A stretch of 64,000 nucleotides of DNA from positions 124,001-188,000 of the forward strand of contig CAWBBL010000018.1 of the NCBI GenBank assembly GCA_963786985.1. Direction: 5' to 3'. The number at the start of each line of letters is the position of its first letter. Position 1 is the stretch's first letter. The DNA is from Desertimonas sp963786985 (lineage in GTDB: Bacteria > Actinomycetota > Acidimicrobiia > Acidimicrobiales > Ilumatobacteraceae). The notes beneath the pieces were generated by a model. That model did not search any database and was not told where the DNA came from. It saw only the letters and a program-made list of their open reading frames with translations. Below, one piece after another: positions 1 through 8,036 of this stretch. The position numbers and the translations under genes are program-made.

Positions 1-807
1 GACGTTCCGACCGTGACGGTCGAATCGCCGGTCACCGCTCCCCCGGCCGGGACCTGCTGCGCCGAGGTCATCACCCGTCAGACGCTGAGTGCTGGGCCGC
101 ACGGGTTCAACCTCGTCGCGGCGCAGCAGCTCGCCGCGTTCGACCAGACGGTCGGCGTGTCCCCAACGGTAGGTCGCGATGCCGAGCTGGTCCGCCGCAG
201 CGTGACACCCGCAGCGCTGTGCTACCGATGGGACAACGTCTGGCTCAGCGCCCCTGAGGAGCCCGCCGAACCCGCCCCACTCGCCGAGCCCAGTGCCGAG
301 CTGCAAACGATCCGCCTGGCGTTGATCCACCTGACCGGCCAGTGGATCGAACCAACCGACGCGATGAACGCCGAGATGGCCGCTGTCGTCACCGCCTACC
401 AGGAGGCCCGCGACCTCGCGGTGGACGGGGCGATCGGCAACCAGACGACCAACGCGCTGGGCCGTGACCTCGGCTGCCCCGACAACGGCCAATTCACGAT
501 GGTGCCCCCGGCAGGCGTCGGGCCGCGCAACTTCGCCTCGGTCGATCAACTGCTGGCGGCGACCGGTCGTTTCGCCAGTGGCGCCTCGAGTGGCAACTCT
601 TCGATCGATCAACTGTTGACCGACTCCCGGTGGGATGGGCGTCACGCGATGTTCCTCGGCTGCTATCGGTGGCAAGCCCCGTCTGCGGGCGTGTCGTGCA
701 GCTGGAGCGGTGCGACTCCGCTGCAACTCGTCGGCCTCGTCGACGACCCGGCGACCCCCGGGCTTGGTTCGTTCTCGATCCTCTACGCCCGCAGCACCGC
801 AATGTGA
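1..807 (+). CDS. Peptidoglycan-binding-domain protein, 5' end outside window
   Basis: The frame is open from base 1, with a GTG at 13, so the true start probably lies upstream. Counting from that GTG, residues about 96-155 look like a PG_binding_1 domain: a helical segment ending in the typical pattern AYQEARDLAVDGAIGNQTT. This domain usually anchors secreted enzymes to peptidoglycan. The flanking parts are rich in Ala, Pro and Ser. The C-terminal third (YRWQAPSAGVSC) has paired cysteines and resembles an earlier stretch (CYRWDNVWLSA), hinting at an internal duplication. I see no catalytic motif, so the enzymatic role, if any, is unknown. A tRNA gene follows 22 bp after the stop. Confidence 0.6.
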   Translation, partial: DVPTVTVESPVTAPPAGTCCAEVITRQTLSAGPHGFNLVAAQQLAAFDQTVGVSPTVGRDAELVRRSVTPAALCYRWDNVWLSAPEEPAEPAPLAEPSAELQTIRLALIHLTGQWIEPTDAMNAEMAAVVTAYQEARDLAVDGAIGNQTTNALGRDLGCPDNGQFTMVPPAGVGPRNFASVDQLLAATGRFASGASSGNSSIDQLLTDSRWDGRHAMFLGCYRWQAPSAGVSCSWSGATPLQLVGLVDDPATPGLGSFSILYARSTAM

Positions 808-829
808 GACCGCTACCCTGACGAGTTGC

Positions 830-900
830 GCGGGTGTAGCTCAGTGGTAGAGCTTCAGCCTTCCAAGCTGACTACGCGGGTTCGATTCCCGTCACCCGCT
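830..900 (+). tRNA. tRNA-Gly (anticodon TCC)
   Basis: A full cloverleaf can be folded. The 7-bp acceptor stem pairs GCGGGTG with CACCCGC, the anticodon stem pairs TCAGC with GCTGA around the loop CTTCCAA, and the T-loop is TTCGATT. The discriminator base is T, as usual for bacterial tRNA-Gly. No CCA is encoded. The 3' end overlaps the stop codon of the opposite-strand gene by 9 bp. Confidence 0.95.
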
Positions 901-1287
901 CTCGATGCGCCGGCGGACCTCGGCCCAGGTGATCGGCAGATCGCTTGCCGGGGCGGTCCAGAACACGAACGTCGTCGGATTCATGTGCGGACGGATCCCG
1001 TCGACATCGCCACGGTGTGGATCGGTGGCGGCGAACGCCTCCAGGTGCTCGCGCGAACGCCATGCGGACACCGTCCAGAACGTCTTGGCCCAGAGCTTGG
1101 CGTCGAGGGCATAGCCGACCACGCCCGGTGCCTCAGCCAGCTGGCGGCGGATCCGCAGCGTGGCGGTGAGGAACCCCGGAAGGTGGAGGTGCGAGCGCAG
1201 CGGCAGCCGGGACGCCATCACCGTGAGCTCCGTTGCGGCGTCGACGGATTCGAGACGTTTCCACGGCAGTGCTGGCACCCGGGTCAC
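892..1287 (-). CDS. DUF3291-like / antibiotic-biosynthesis-monooxygenase-fold protein
   Basis: About 131 residues from a GTG at 1287; the GTG at 1278 is equally possible and neither has a clear ribosome binding site. The middle reads MASRLPLRSHLHLPGF, then an APGVVGYALDAKLWAKTFWT segment and a C-terminal FVFWTAP, as in small actinobacterial proteins with a dimeric alpha-beta barrel (DUF3291/ABM) fold. Substrate is unknown; many relatives are annotated only by fold. It lies 41 bp downstream of the Lrp-type regulator on the same strand and may be co-transcribed. Its TGA lies inside the 3' end of tRNA-Gly on the opposite strand. The frame is open further upstream but there overlaps the regulator. 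Confidence 0.65.
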   Translation of the reverse strand: MTRVPALPWKRLESVDAATELTVMASRLPLRSHLHLPGFLTATLRIRRQLAEAPGVVGYALDAKLWAKTFWTVSAWRSREHLEAFAATDPHRGDVDGIRPHMNPTTFVFWTAPASDLPITWAEVRRRIESG

Positions 1288-1328
1288 TGTACGGAACCGG
1301 GAGCAAGGGGTTGGTGACGTGGCTGTCG

Positions 1329-1829
1329 CTACGGGGTGAACGGTCGGCGCACCTCGTCGAGGACGAAGGCCGTCGACGATCCGACGACGTCGTCGATGGC
1401 GTGCAACTGGGAGAGCAAGGTGTCGCGGAAGTGGGACATGTCGGGGCTGCGCACGACGGCGATGAGGTCGTACTCGCCGGCGCACATCATCAACGACTCC
1501 ACGCCCGGCACCTCGGCAATCGAATCGCGGGCCGCCCGCCAGCCGTGCTGGGTGATCTTGAGGAACACGAGGGCGCAGATCCCGTAGCCGAGCACCGCCG
1601 GATCGAGGGTGGCGGTGAACCCCGTGATCGCCCCGATCCGGCGCAACCGCTCAACGCGGGCGTGGGCCGTCGACCGAGAGATGTGACAGCGCGTCGCCAG
1701 CTCGGAGAACGACAGCCGACCGTCGCCGACGAGCGCCATCAACAGCTCCCGGTCGACACCGTCGATCTGTCGATCGGAATCGGCGCGAGCGGCCAACGGT
1801 GCGACAGATTGTCCAGAATCTTGAGACAT
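1329..1829 (-). CDS. Lrp/AsnC family transcriptional regulator
   Basis: About 166 residues from the ATG at 1829; an alternative start at 1859 adds ten residues. An N-terminal winged helix (IDGVDRELLMALVGDG through SRSTAHARVERLRRIGAITG) precedes a RAM/Lrp effector domain (ICALVFLKI ... MMCAGEYDLIAVVRSPD). These proteins form octamers that sense amino acids. It is divergent from phenylalanine 4-hydroxylase, with only 68 bp between the starts, so it is the natural candidate to control that gene and itself. A 12-bp palindrome just upstream of its start supports this. The effector is not known; an aromatic amino acid is an inference from the neighbour. Confidence 0.9.
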   Translation of the reverse strand: MSQDSGQSVAPLAARADSDRQIDGVDRELLMALVGDGRLSFSELATRCHISRSTAHARVERLRRIGAITGFTATLDPAVLGYGICALVFLKITQHGWRAARDSIAEVPGVESLMMCAGEYDLIAVVRSPDMSHFRDTLLSQLHAIDDVVGSSTAFVLDEVRRPFTP

Positions 1830-1830
1830 C

Positions 1831-1842
1831 ACGATCAATCGT
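1831..1842. promoter_or_regulatory. Candidate operator between Lrp regulator and phhA
   Basis: ACGAT-CA-ATCGT is a perfect inverted repeat with a 2-nt centre, in the 68-bp gap between the divergent starts. Position and symmetry fit an Lrp-family site, but such short palindromes can arise by chance. Confidence 0.4.
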
Positions 1843-1897
1843 ACGGATTTCGTGGACATCTCTCGCCAATCTGTTGCCGGCCCTACAGACTGTTGTC

Positions 1898-2713
1898 ATG
1901 ACGACGTACGACTCCGGCGTCACGGCTGTCGAACTCGCCGACGACCATCCGGGAGTGTCCGATCCCGACTACCGCCGCCGTCGCGACGAGATCGCCAGCG
2001 CCGCGGTCGGTCTCCGGCCCGGCGACGAGGCGCCGACGATCGACTACACCGTGGCCGAGAACGAGACCTGGGCCACCGCCCAACGAGCTCTCGGTGAACG
2101 GCACCGCCAGCACGCCTGCACGGCGTTCCTCGACGGAGTCGCCCGGCTCGCCCTGCCGGCCGACCGCGTGCCTCAACTGGCCGACGTTTCTCGGCGTCTG
2201 CAGCAGCTCACCGGGTGGCGTGTCGACGCCGCTGCCGGGCTGGCCCCGATCCGCGAGTTCTACGGCTCGCTCGGCGACCGGCGGTTCATGTCCACGCAGT
2301 ACGTGCGCCACCCGTCCGTCCCCCTGTACACGCCGGAGCCGGACGTGATCCACGAGGTCATCGGCCATTGCAATTCCTTGGCCAACGAGCAGTACGCCGA
2401 CCTCTACGCGGCGGCCGGGGCGGCGAGCCGGAGGGCCGACGACGCCGCCCTCGCCCGCTTCTCGAAGGCCTTCTGGTTCACCCTCGAGTTCGGCGTCGTG
2501 TTCGAGGACGGCGACCTGAAGGCGTACGGCGCCGGTCTGCTGTCGAGCTTCGGGGAGATGAACGCCTATCGCCACGCCGAGATCCGCGACTGGGACCTCG
2601 ACGAGATGGCCGTCACGGACTACGACATCGACGTCTACCAACCGGTGCTGTTCGGAGCGCCCGACTTCGCCACCGTCGTCGGCGACCTGACGGCCTGGTT
2701 CGCCGCCATCTGA
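1898..2713 (+). CDS. phhA: Phenylalanine 4-monooxygenase (non-heme iron)
   Basis: 271 residues, the catalytic-core length of bacterial enzymes, without the regulatory ACT domain of animal homologues. It hydroxylates L-phenylalanine to tyrosine using O2 and a tetrahydropterin. The iron ligands are visible: H152 and H157 in PDVIHEVIGHCNSLA and E197 in WFTLEFG, followed by the family hallmark YGAGLLSSFGE. The start is the ATG at 1898, because the open frame upstream overlaps the divergent regulator. No pterin dehydratase (phhB) is present in the window. Repeat A1 follows 15 bp after the stop. Confidence 0.93.
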   Translation: MTTYDSGVTAVELADDHPGVSDPDYRRRRDEIASAAVGLRPGDEAPTIDYTVAENETWATAQRALGERHRQHACTAFLDGVARLALPADRVPQLADVSRRLQQLTGWRVDAAAGLAPIREFYGSLGDRRFMSTQYVRHPSVPLYTPEPDVIHEVIGHCNSLANEQYADLYAAAGAASRRADDAALARFSKAFWFTLEFGVVFEDGDLKAYGAGLLSSFGEMNAYRHAEIRDWDLDEMAVTDYDIDVYQPVLFGAPDFATVVGDLTAWFAAI

Positions 2714-2728
2714 CCCCGTCCCCCGGGC

Positions 2729-2803
2729 ATCTGGGGAAAGATCGTGTCAGACGTCGACACGATCCTTCCCCAAGTCGTCGGTTGACACGGATCTTCCCCA
2801 GAT
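2729..2803. repeat. Three-arm palindromic repeat, family A copy 1
   Basis: Arms: forward 2729-2749, reverse 2754-2771, reverse 2783-2803. The unit is ATCTGGGGAAGATCCGTGTCA-like (core CTGGGGAA, end GTGTCA). Arm 1 can pair with arm 2 (sharing GATCGTGTC) or with arm 3. It lies between phhA and the next glycosyltransferase. Other copies are at 5549-5622 and 26521-26594. Confidence 0.85.
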
Positions 2804-2831
2804 GGAGGGGCGCGGTCGGTACGGTCACGGC

Positions 2832-3711
2832 GTGACTGGAGATCGGGCGCCGGAGGTCAGCGTCGTCATCCTGACGACGGGCGCACGACCCGCCGAGTTG
2901 CGTGCCGCCGTCGACAGCGCACTTCGTCAGGACGGTCCGATCGTCGAGATCGTGGTCGTCGCCAACGGCACGTCGGCAGACCTCGGACTGCCGAGCGACG
3001 ATCGGGTCCGGATCGTGTCCTCCGCCGAGAACCTCGGCATTCCCGGCGGCCGCAACTTCGGAGCCACGCAGGCCGTCGCACCCGTCGTCGCCTTTCTCGA
3101 CGACGACGCCCGACTGATCGAGGTGGACACGTTGGCTGCGAGCGCCGAGCGCCTTCGCGGCGAATCCACAGCTCGGCGTCGTGGCGCTGCGGATCGTCGA
3201 CGACGACGGTCAGACCGCCCGTCGACACGTTCCCCGAGTCGGCGCCGGCGGTGCCGATCGGAGCGGTCCGGCGACCGCCTTCCTGGGTGGCGCTGTCGTC
3301 ATCCGCCGCGAAGCGTTCGAGCGGGCTGGCCGATACCCAACCGACTTCCGATATGCGATGGAGGAGACCGATCTCGCCCTGCGCCTCGTCGACGACGGCT
3401 GGACGATCCAGTACGAGAGCACTCCCGCGGTGGTCCACCCGCGGACCGATCCGACGCGGCATCCCGAAGCCGCGTCGCGCACCATGCGCAACCGAGTGTG
3501 GCTCGCCTACCGCAACCTTCCGGCGCCCCTCGCCGTCGTCTACGTGGCCAACTGGTTGGTCATCTCGGCCATCCGGCAGCCCGGCCAACTTGCCGAGCTG
3601 TTCCAGGGAATCGGCGACGGCTGGAGCACCCGGCCCCGGGGTCAACGGGCCCCGATCCGCTGGCGCACCGTCGTTCGGCTGACCCGTCTCGGTCGACCGC
3701 CGATCGTGTGA
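2832..3711 (+). pseudogene. Family 2 glycosyltransferase, one frameshift
   Basis: The GTG at 2832 begins VTGDRAPEVSVVIL, a typical GT-A N-terminus, running through a nucleotide-binding GIPGGRNFGA and the DXD-type LDDDA. Around 3152 the frame changes; the continuation (NPQLGVVALRIVDDDG, FLGGAVVIRREAFERAGRY, EETDLALRL) runs to the stop at 3711. Removing one C from the CC at 3152-3153 joins the two parts as SAERFAANPQLG, which looks native, so a sequencing error is more likely than decay. The product would transfer a sugar from a nucleotide sugar to a surface glycan or rhamnan-like polymer; the acceptor is unknown. The ATG at 2802 is inside repeat A1 and is unlikely to be the start. Confidence 0.75.
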
Positions 3712-3730
3712 GACGGGTAGCGTCCCGACG

Positions 3731-5518
3731 ATGACCGGTGCGGCCGACGGCAACGACGCCGTGCTCGCCGCCGACGAGCGGGTCGCGCTGATCGCCGCCC
3801 ACGAGCGCCGAGTCGAGGCACTGCGCGACAGCGCCCAATATCGCGTCGGCGAGCTGGTCATTGCCAGTGCCCGGTCGCCGCGCCGACTCGTCCGCCTTCC
3901 CGTCGATCTGTGGCGACTGCGCAAGGAGCTGCTGGCGAAGAACCTCGTCGCTCCGTTGGAGTCGGCCACCACCCCGCCCGGCCACCAGGTTGTCGTGGCC
4001 ACGATCCTCGACGAGATGAGTCAGCAAGCGTTCGCCCCGGAATGGGACCAACGGCCCATTCGGGGGACGCCGACCGTGGAATCGCTCGAGTCGACGAACG
4101 CTGCACTGCTGTTCGTCGAACCTCTGGCGGATGGCGGTGGCCCTTGGCGCGACGCCACCGTGGCCGCGAGCCAGGCTGGCATTCCGACGGTGCTCTGGAG
4201 CTCGGCGGGCCCAGCTCACCTCGCCGAGTTCGCCGACGCGCCGCGTCATTTCGACTGGATCTTCACGACGGACGCTGAGTGCCTCGAACGCTACGTCACC
4301 CTGGCGGGTCACGATCGCGTGGCCGCCCTGCCGTTCGCTGTCCAGCCGCGCGCATACAACCCCATCGGCGCGCCAACCCAGCGTGTGGCCCGGGCCGCCA
4401 TCGTCGGGCGGTGGCCGGCCCGCTGCGACGGGATGCTGCGGTCCGTCTTCGACGCCGGAATGCTCGACGTCCTCGACCCGGTCGGCGGCGCCGCGCGACC
4501 AGCCGATTACCGCCGCTACGCGTGCTTCGTCGATATCGACTCGGTGACGACGTCGCCGACCATGTGCTCGCGTCGCGTCTTCGAGCTGCTCGCTTGCCGC
4601 ACACCGGTTGTGTCGACTCCCTCGCGCGCGATCGCCGAGCTGTTCGGCGACACCGTGATCACGGTAGAGACGCCGGCCGACGCACGTCACGCCGTCGAGA
4701 AGCTGGCTGGGGATCCCGAACACCGCGACCGTGTCGGCCAGCTCGGCTACCGCGCCGTACTGGCGCAGCACACGTATGCCCATCGAGTCGATCAGGTTCT
4801 CAGCACACTCGGTATCGCCTCACCATCCCCGGCACCCCGCATGACCGTGCTGGCGCCGACCAACCGTCCCGAGTACCTCGACCGCCTGATCGACAACTTC
4901 AGTCGCCAGCGCGACGTCACGGCAGACCTCATCGTGCTCACCAACTCGGAGCGCTTCGATCAACCGGAGGTCGACCGACGCCTCGCTTCGATCCCTCGAG
5001 CGCGGGCCATCCACCTTGCCGCCGGACTGACGATGGGCGAGTGTCTCAACATCGGCCTGGCCGCGACGGATGCCCGGTTCGTCGCCAAGTTCGATGACGA
5101 CGATCACTACGGCGCCCACTATCTGCACGACACCCTGCTCGTTCACCGTTACGTCGACGCGGCGATCGTCGGCAAGAAGACATTCTTCGCATTCCTCGAG
5201 GGCGCCGACGAGACCGTGTTGCGCTCGCCCGGCAATGAGTTCACTGCCGCGAATCGGGTGAGCGGGTCGACGATGGTGATCGACAGGCAGCTGTTCCCCG
5301 ACGCACGGTTCGCCGCGCTCAACCTCGGTGAGGACATCGATCTCTGCGAGCGGGCCATCAGTGCCGGCCACGTGGTGTTCTCCGCCGACCGCTTCAACTA
5401 TGTCGCCGTGCGCCGCCACGACGCCCGGACCCACAGCTGGACGATCAACGAGAACGAGTACCGCATCGGCGCCGTCCGAGTCGCCAGTGGTCTGGCCCTC
5501 GACCGCACGATGGTCTGA
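3731..5518 (+). CDS. Two-domain glycosyltransferase (CgeB-like plus GT2-like)
   Basis: 595 residues from the ATG at 3731, 19 bp after the previous glycosyltransferase. The N-terminal half (to about residue 370) resembles CgeB/GT-B enzymes: WSSAGPAHLAEFA, then CSRRVFELLACRTPVVSTPS, the usual donor-site helix. The C-terminal half starts around residue 375 with MTVLAPTNRPEYLDRLIDNF and carries a GT-A metal site in KFDDDDHYGAHYLHD and a later GEDIDLCERA. Both catalytic halves seem complete, so it may add two sugars or act as a polymerase-like enzyme on a cell-surface glycan. Substrates cannot be read from sequence. Repeat A2 follows. Confidence 0.75.
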   Translation: MTGAADGNDAVLAADERVALIAAHERRVEALRDSAQYRVGELVIASARSPRRLVRLPVDLWRLRKELLAKNLVAPLESATTPPGHQVVVATILDEMSQQAFAPEWDQRPIRGTPTVESLESTNAALLFVEPLADGGGPWRDATVAASQAGIPTVLWSSAGPAHLAEFADAPRHFDWIFTTDAECLERYVTLAGHDRVAALPFAVQPRAYNPIGAPTQRVARAAIVGRWPARCDGMLRSVFDAGMLDVLDPVGGAARPADYRRYACFVDIDSVTTSPTMCSRRVFELLACRTPVVSTPSRAIAELFGDTVITVETPADARHAVEKLAGDPEHRDRVGQLGYRAVLAQHTYAHRVDQVLSTLGIASPSPAPRMTVLAPTNRPEYLDRLIDNFSRQRDVTADLIVLTNSERFDQPEVDRRLASIPRARAIHLAAGLTMGECLNIGLAATDARFVAKFDDDDHYGAHYLHDTLLVHRYVDAAIVGKKTFFAFLEGADETVLRSPGNEFTAANRVSGSTMVIDRQLFPDARFAALNLGEDIDLCERAISAGHVVFSADRFNYVAVRRHDARTHSWTINENEYRIGAVRVASGLALDRTMV

Positions 5519-5548
5519 ACCCCGCCGACCCCGACCCCCACCCCGACT

Positions 5549-5622
5549 TCTGGGGAACATCCGTGTCAGAGGTCGACACGATCCTTCCCCGAATCGTCGG
5601 ATGACACGGATCTTCCCCAGAT
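5549..5622. repeat. Three-arm palindromic repeat, family A copy 2
   Basis: Same forward-reverse-reverse order as copy 1. The first arm starts TCTGGGGAACATCCGTGTCA, the second ends GATCCTTCCCC and the third ends GGATCTTCCCCAGAT. It lies 30 bp after a stop codon and 115 bp before the next start. Confidence 0.85.
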
Positions 5623-5736
5623 GGGGGAGGTTCTCACCAAGTTCCGACGGGGCTCACGGTTGGGTCACGGGTCGGTGATGTTTCGTGGACTCGACCACCC
5701 CAACGCCGGCATCCACCGGCCGAACAGGAGAGTTCC

Positions 5737-6300
5737 ATGAATCCCAAGCCACGCCGCTTCCCCCGCGGCACCGTTGCGGCGACCCTTGGCGCTGGTGCGA
5801 CCGCCGCCGCCCTGCTGCTCGCCCCGGCGATCAGCAATGCGGCGACCGACGAGCCCGACGACACCGTCGAAGCCACCACGCCCGAGGACGCTGCGGCAAC
5901 CGCGGAGCCCGACACCGACGACAGCGACCCCGGTGTCGGGTCCGGCGACGACCGGGTGATCATCATTCCCGGTGGACCCGGCGGACCTCTCCACCCGGGT
6001 GGACCCGAAGGGCCCGACGTGCCTGGCCGCGTCGACCGCGGTCCCGGCGGGCCACGGCTGCGACTCATCGACCCCGAGCTGATCGCCGCGACCATCGGCA
6101 TCGACGTCGACGTCCTCGCCGAGGAGCTGCGCAGCGGCGCGACGATCGCCGAGATCGCCGAGGCGAACGGCGTCGACCCTCAGACGGTGATCGACGCCCT
6201 CGTCGCCGAGTACACCGAACGAGTCACCGACTGGATCGCGGGCGACCAGTCCACGCCGGACGCCGACGACACGGCAAGCACCGAGACGACCGAAGCGTGA
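5737..6300 (+). CDS. Secreted acidic protein with Gly/Pro-rich linker, unknown function
   Basis: 187 residues from ATG 5737, with AGGAG six bases upstream. An N-terminal basic stretch and a hydrophobic alanine/leucine segment ending AISNAA look like a Sec signal peptide. A long Asp/Glu/Thr-rich segment follows, then a Gly-Pro run (GGPGGPLHPGGPEGP) and a predicted helical C-terminal part (residues about 115-165; LRSGATIAEIAEANGVD, a DUF2680-like pattern). I recognise no enzyme. The Fur-family gene converges on it with 6 bp between the stops. Confidence 0.65.
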   Translation: MNPKPRRFPRGTVAATLGAGATAAALLLAPAISNAATDEPDDTVEATTPEDAAATAEPDTDDSDPGVGSGDDRVIIIPGGPGGPLHPGGPEGPDVPGRVDRGPGGPRLRLIDPELIAATIGIDVDVLAEELRSGATIAEIAEANGVDPQTVIDALVAEYTERVTDWIAGDQSTPDADDTASTETTEA

Positions 6301-6306
6301 CCCCCG

Positions 6307-6795
6307 TCACCGGCTGCAGTCGGCACAGCGACCGTAGAGGTCGAGACTGTGGCCGGTGACGACCACTGCCAACTGAGCCGTGATCCGGCGAGCCTCGCCG
6401 GCGACGGCTGCTTCGACGCCGGGGTCAGCCGGGATGTCGACCACCAGGCCGCATGCCGTGCATGTCAGGTGGTGGTGATGCTGCCCGCTGAGGGCCTCGC
6501 TCAACTCGAATCGATCGTGATGTCCCGCACCGGTGACCCGTTGCAGGACGCCGACACCTTCGAGCACGACGAGGTTGCGGTACAACGAGCTCTGCGACAC
6601 CGCTCGGCCATCCTCCTCGAGCAGGTCGGGCACCGACACCGGACGTGCCGCCGTCGCGATCGCGTCGAGAATCGCCCGGCGTTGCCTGGTGTGCCGCTGT
6701 CCGACGCGGGTGAGACGACGCTCGGCCGCGACATGCAGATCCTCGCGTTGCCCGCCACGTTCCCCGCCGCCAGCGCCGACTGGGTCAACCGACAC
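6307..6795 (-). CDS. Fur family metal-dependent regulator
   Basis: 162 residues from a GTG at 6795, four bases after the upstream gene's stop. The winged helix includes TRQRRAILDAI and SQSSLYRNLVVLEGVGVL; the dimerisation part has HHHHLTCTACG and a final CADC, so two CxxC pairs can hold structural zinc. The family represses metal uptake or stress genes when loaded with Fe, Zn or another metal. The Cys pairs and short His-rich hinge fit Zur or a peroxide-sensing member as well as Fur; I cannot choose. It is the last gene of a four-gene operon whose other members suggest metal-dependent enzymes. Confidence 0.9.
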   Translation of the reverse strand: MSVDPVGAGGGERGGQREDLHVAAERRLTRVGQRHTRQRRAILDAIATAARPVSVPDLLEEDGRAVSQSSLYRNLVVLEGVGVLQRVTGAGHHDRFELSEALSGQHHHHLTCTACGLVVDIPADPGVEAAVAGEARRITAQLAVVVTGHSLDLYGRCADCSR

Positions 6796-6799
6796 TCGG

Positions 6800-7303
6800 T
6801 CACCGTACCTTCGGGCACACCGAGAGTCGCGCCGTCCCGATCATCCGGAAGGCGTCGCCCTCCGCCCAATACGGCGCCGGCCACCGGCGATCGCCGGCGG
6901 CAATCCCCATCGCGGCGAACGCGTCGGCGAGCGCGTCGGCACACACCGTGCCGCCGATCACGGCCACGACGTCGAGGTAGGCCGCCCGGAAGACCTCGTC
7001 GTGGCGGCGAGCGACGGTGGCCAGCGCGTGAGCAAGCTCGTGGGCAACCGTGGCCCGGGTCAGTTGCTCGTCGCTCAGCTGGATCTCGACGTGGTCCGGG
7101 CGATGGCGAGCGCTCGACGAGCGCGTCCCGCGGCGTGGTCGCTGCACGGCGACCACCACGCCGCACGAACGCCACCAGGGACCCGCCGTGATCTCGGCAA
7201 TCGTTCGATCGGCCGTCACGCGATCCACGGGGAGGTCGAGCGTGGTGCCACCAAAGGCGATCTCTTCGGCAGCGAGGACGGCAGTTCGTCCGGCATCGAC
7301 CAC
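6800..7303 (-). CDS. Predicted zinc metallohydrolase, TIGR04338-like
   Basis: 167 residues. The start is a GTG at 7303, one base after the DUF2786 gene's stop, with GGAGGT seven bases upstream, which decides it. The zinc motif is VAHELAHAL (H88, E89, H92) with a likely third ligand H101 in RRHDEVFRAAYLDV. The N-terminus (VLAAEEIAFGGTTLDLP) matches a small actinobacterial metallohydrolase family that is often beside a DUF2786 protein, as here. It has no signal peptide or membrane segment, so it should act in the cytoplasm. The substrate is unknown; peptidase activity is inferred only from HExxH. Confidence 0.75.
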   Translation of the reverse strand: MVDAGRTAVLAAEEIAFGGTTLDLPVDRVTADRTIAEITAGPWWRSCGVVVAVQRPRRGTRSSSARHRPDHVEIQLSDEQLTRATVAHELAHALATVARRHDEVFRAAYLDVVAVIGGTVCADALADAFAAMGIAAGDRRWPAPYWAEGDAFRMIGTARLSVCPKVR

Positions 7304-7304
7304 G

Positions 7305-8036
7305 TCATTGACCTCCGCGACCCAACGCCCGTCGACCGCCAAGGCGCGATCGGCCGAGGTCGATGTTGGCGGCCGCACGGTGACCGTCGCGCCAACCCGT
7401 CCGTTGCGCCGGAGCGGCCGCCCGCGCCGCGACGACACGACCGAACGAGTCGGCGGCGAAGGCGCGCACTCGCGCCGATCTGTCGAGCACGTCGGGAAGC
7501 GCCGGCCCGCCAGGGCGTGCCGCGCTGCGGCTGGGAGTCATCGCCGACGCGGCCGCCCTGGCCCGCGCCGCGGCGAGCTGCTCGGCGACGCGGTTGGCAA
7601 ACCCGAAGAGGAACGACCGCCGCCAGCGCTGCGTCGCCGCCGGCGTGCGCATCCTGACTCCGGCCATCTGGCTCGCCGCCTGGGCGTGCAACGACGTGTA
7701 CAGCACCTCGGTCACATCGAGATCGGATTCATAGCCGGCCAGCACTGCCGTGGTCCCGGTGCCGGCGGTCTCGAACACCACCTCGCAATCGTGGTTGCGG
7801 GCGACGGCGTCGACGAGGGCCAGCCGGGCGCGGACGTACGCACCACGCCCGACGGCGATACGACGCAGGGCCAGCGACCCGTGCTCCAGCGCGTCGCGGA
7901 CGTGGGTCGGGTCGATGCGGTGCTCGGCGATGAGCTGGGCGGCCTTCGCCGAGAACACCTCGGCCTCGTTGGCATTGTCCGTGCTCTCGGCCTTGGCGAG
8001 CAGCTTGCGGATCCTGTCGAGGAGCGCCTCACTCAT
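7305..8036 (-). CDS. DUF2786 domain protein
   Basis: 243 residues from ATG 8036. Residues 1-40 form the DUF2786 domain (LLDRIRKLLAKAESTDNANE ... FSAKAAQLIAEHRID), a small helical module of unknown role also found in phage-like proteins. A second region (GAYVRARLALVDAVARNHDCEV ... YESDLDVTEVLYTSLHAQA) is the domain that commonly follows it. The C-terminal 80 residues are Ala/Arg-rich. It overlaps the upstream EEP gene by 8 bp and is one base from the metallohydrolase, so the three are translationally coupled. Function unknown. Confidence 0.8.
   Translation of the reverse strand: MSEALLDRIRKLLAKAESTDNANEAEVFSAKAAQLIAEHRIDPTHVRDALEHGSLALRRIAVGRGAYVRARLALVDAVARNHDCEVVFETAGTGTTAVLAGYESDLDVTEVLYTSLHAQAASQMAGVRMRTPAATQRWRRSFLFGFANRVAEQLAAARARAAASAMTPSRSAARPGGPALPDVLDRSARVRAFAADSFGRVVAARAAAPAQRTGWRDGHRAAANIDLGRSRLGGRRALGRGGQ

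Noticed and set aside
2802..2831. ATG at 2802 as start of the GT2 gene
   Set aside because: It lies in the last arm of repeat A1 and adds residues unlike any GT2 N-terminus.
3560..4783. 407-codon open frame on the minus strand
   Set aside because: Antisense to the two-domain glycosyltransferase; no recognisable motif.
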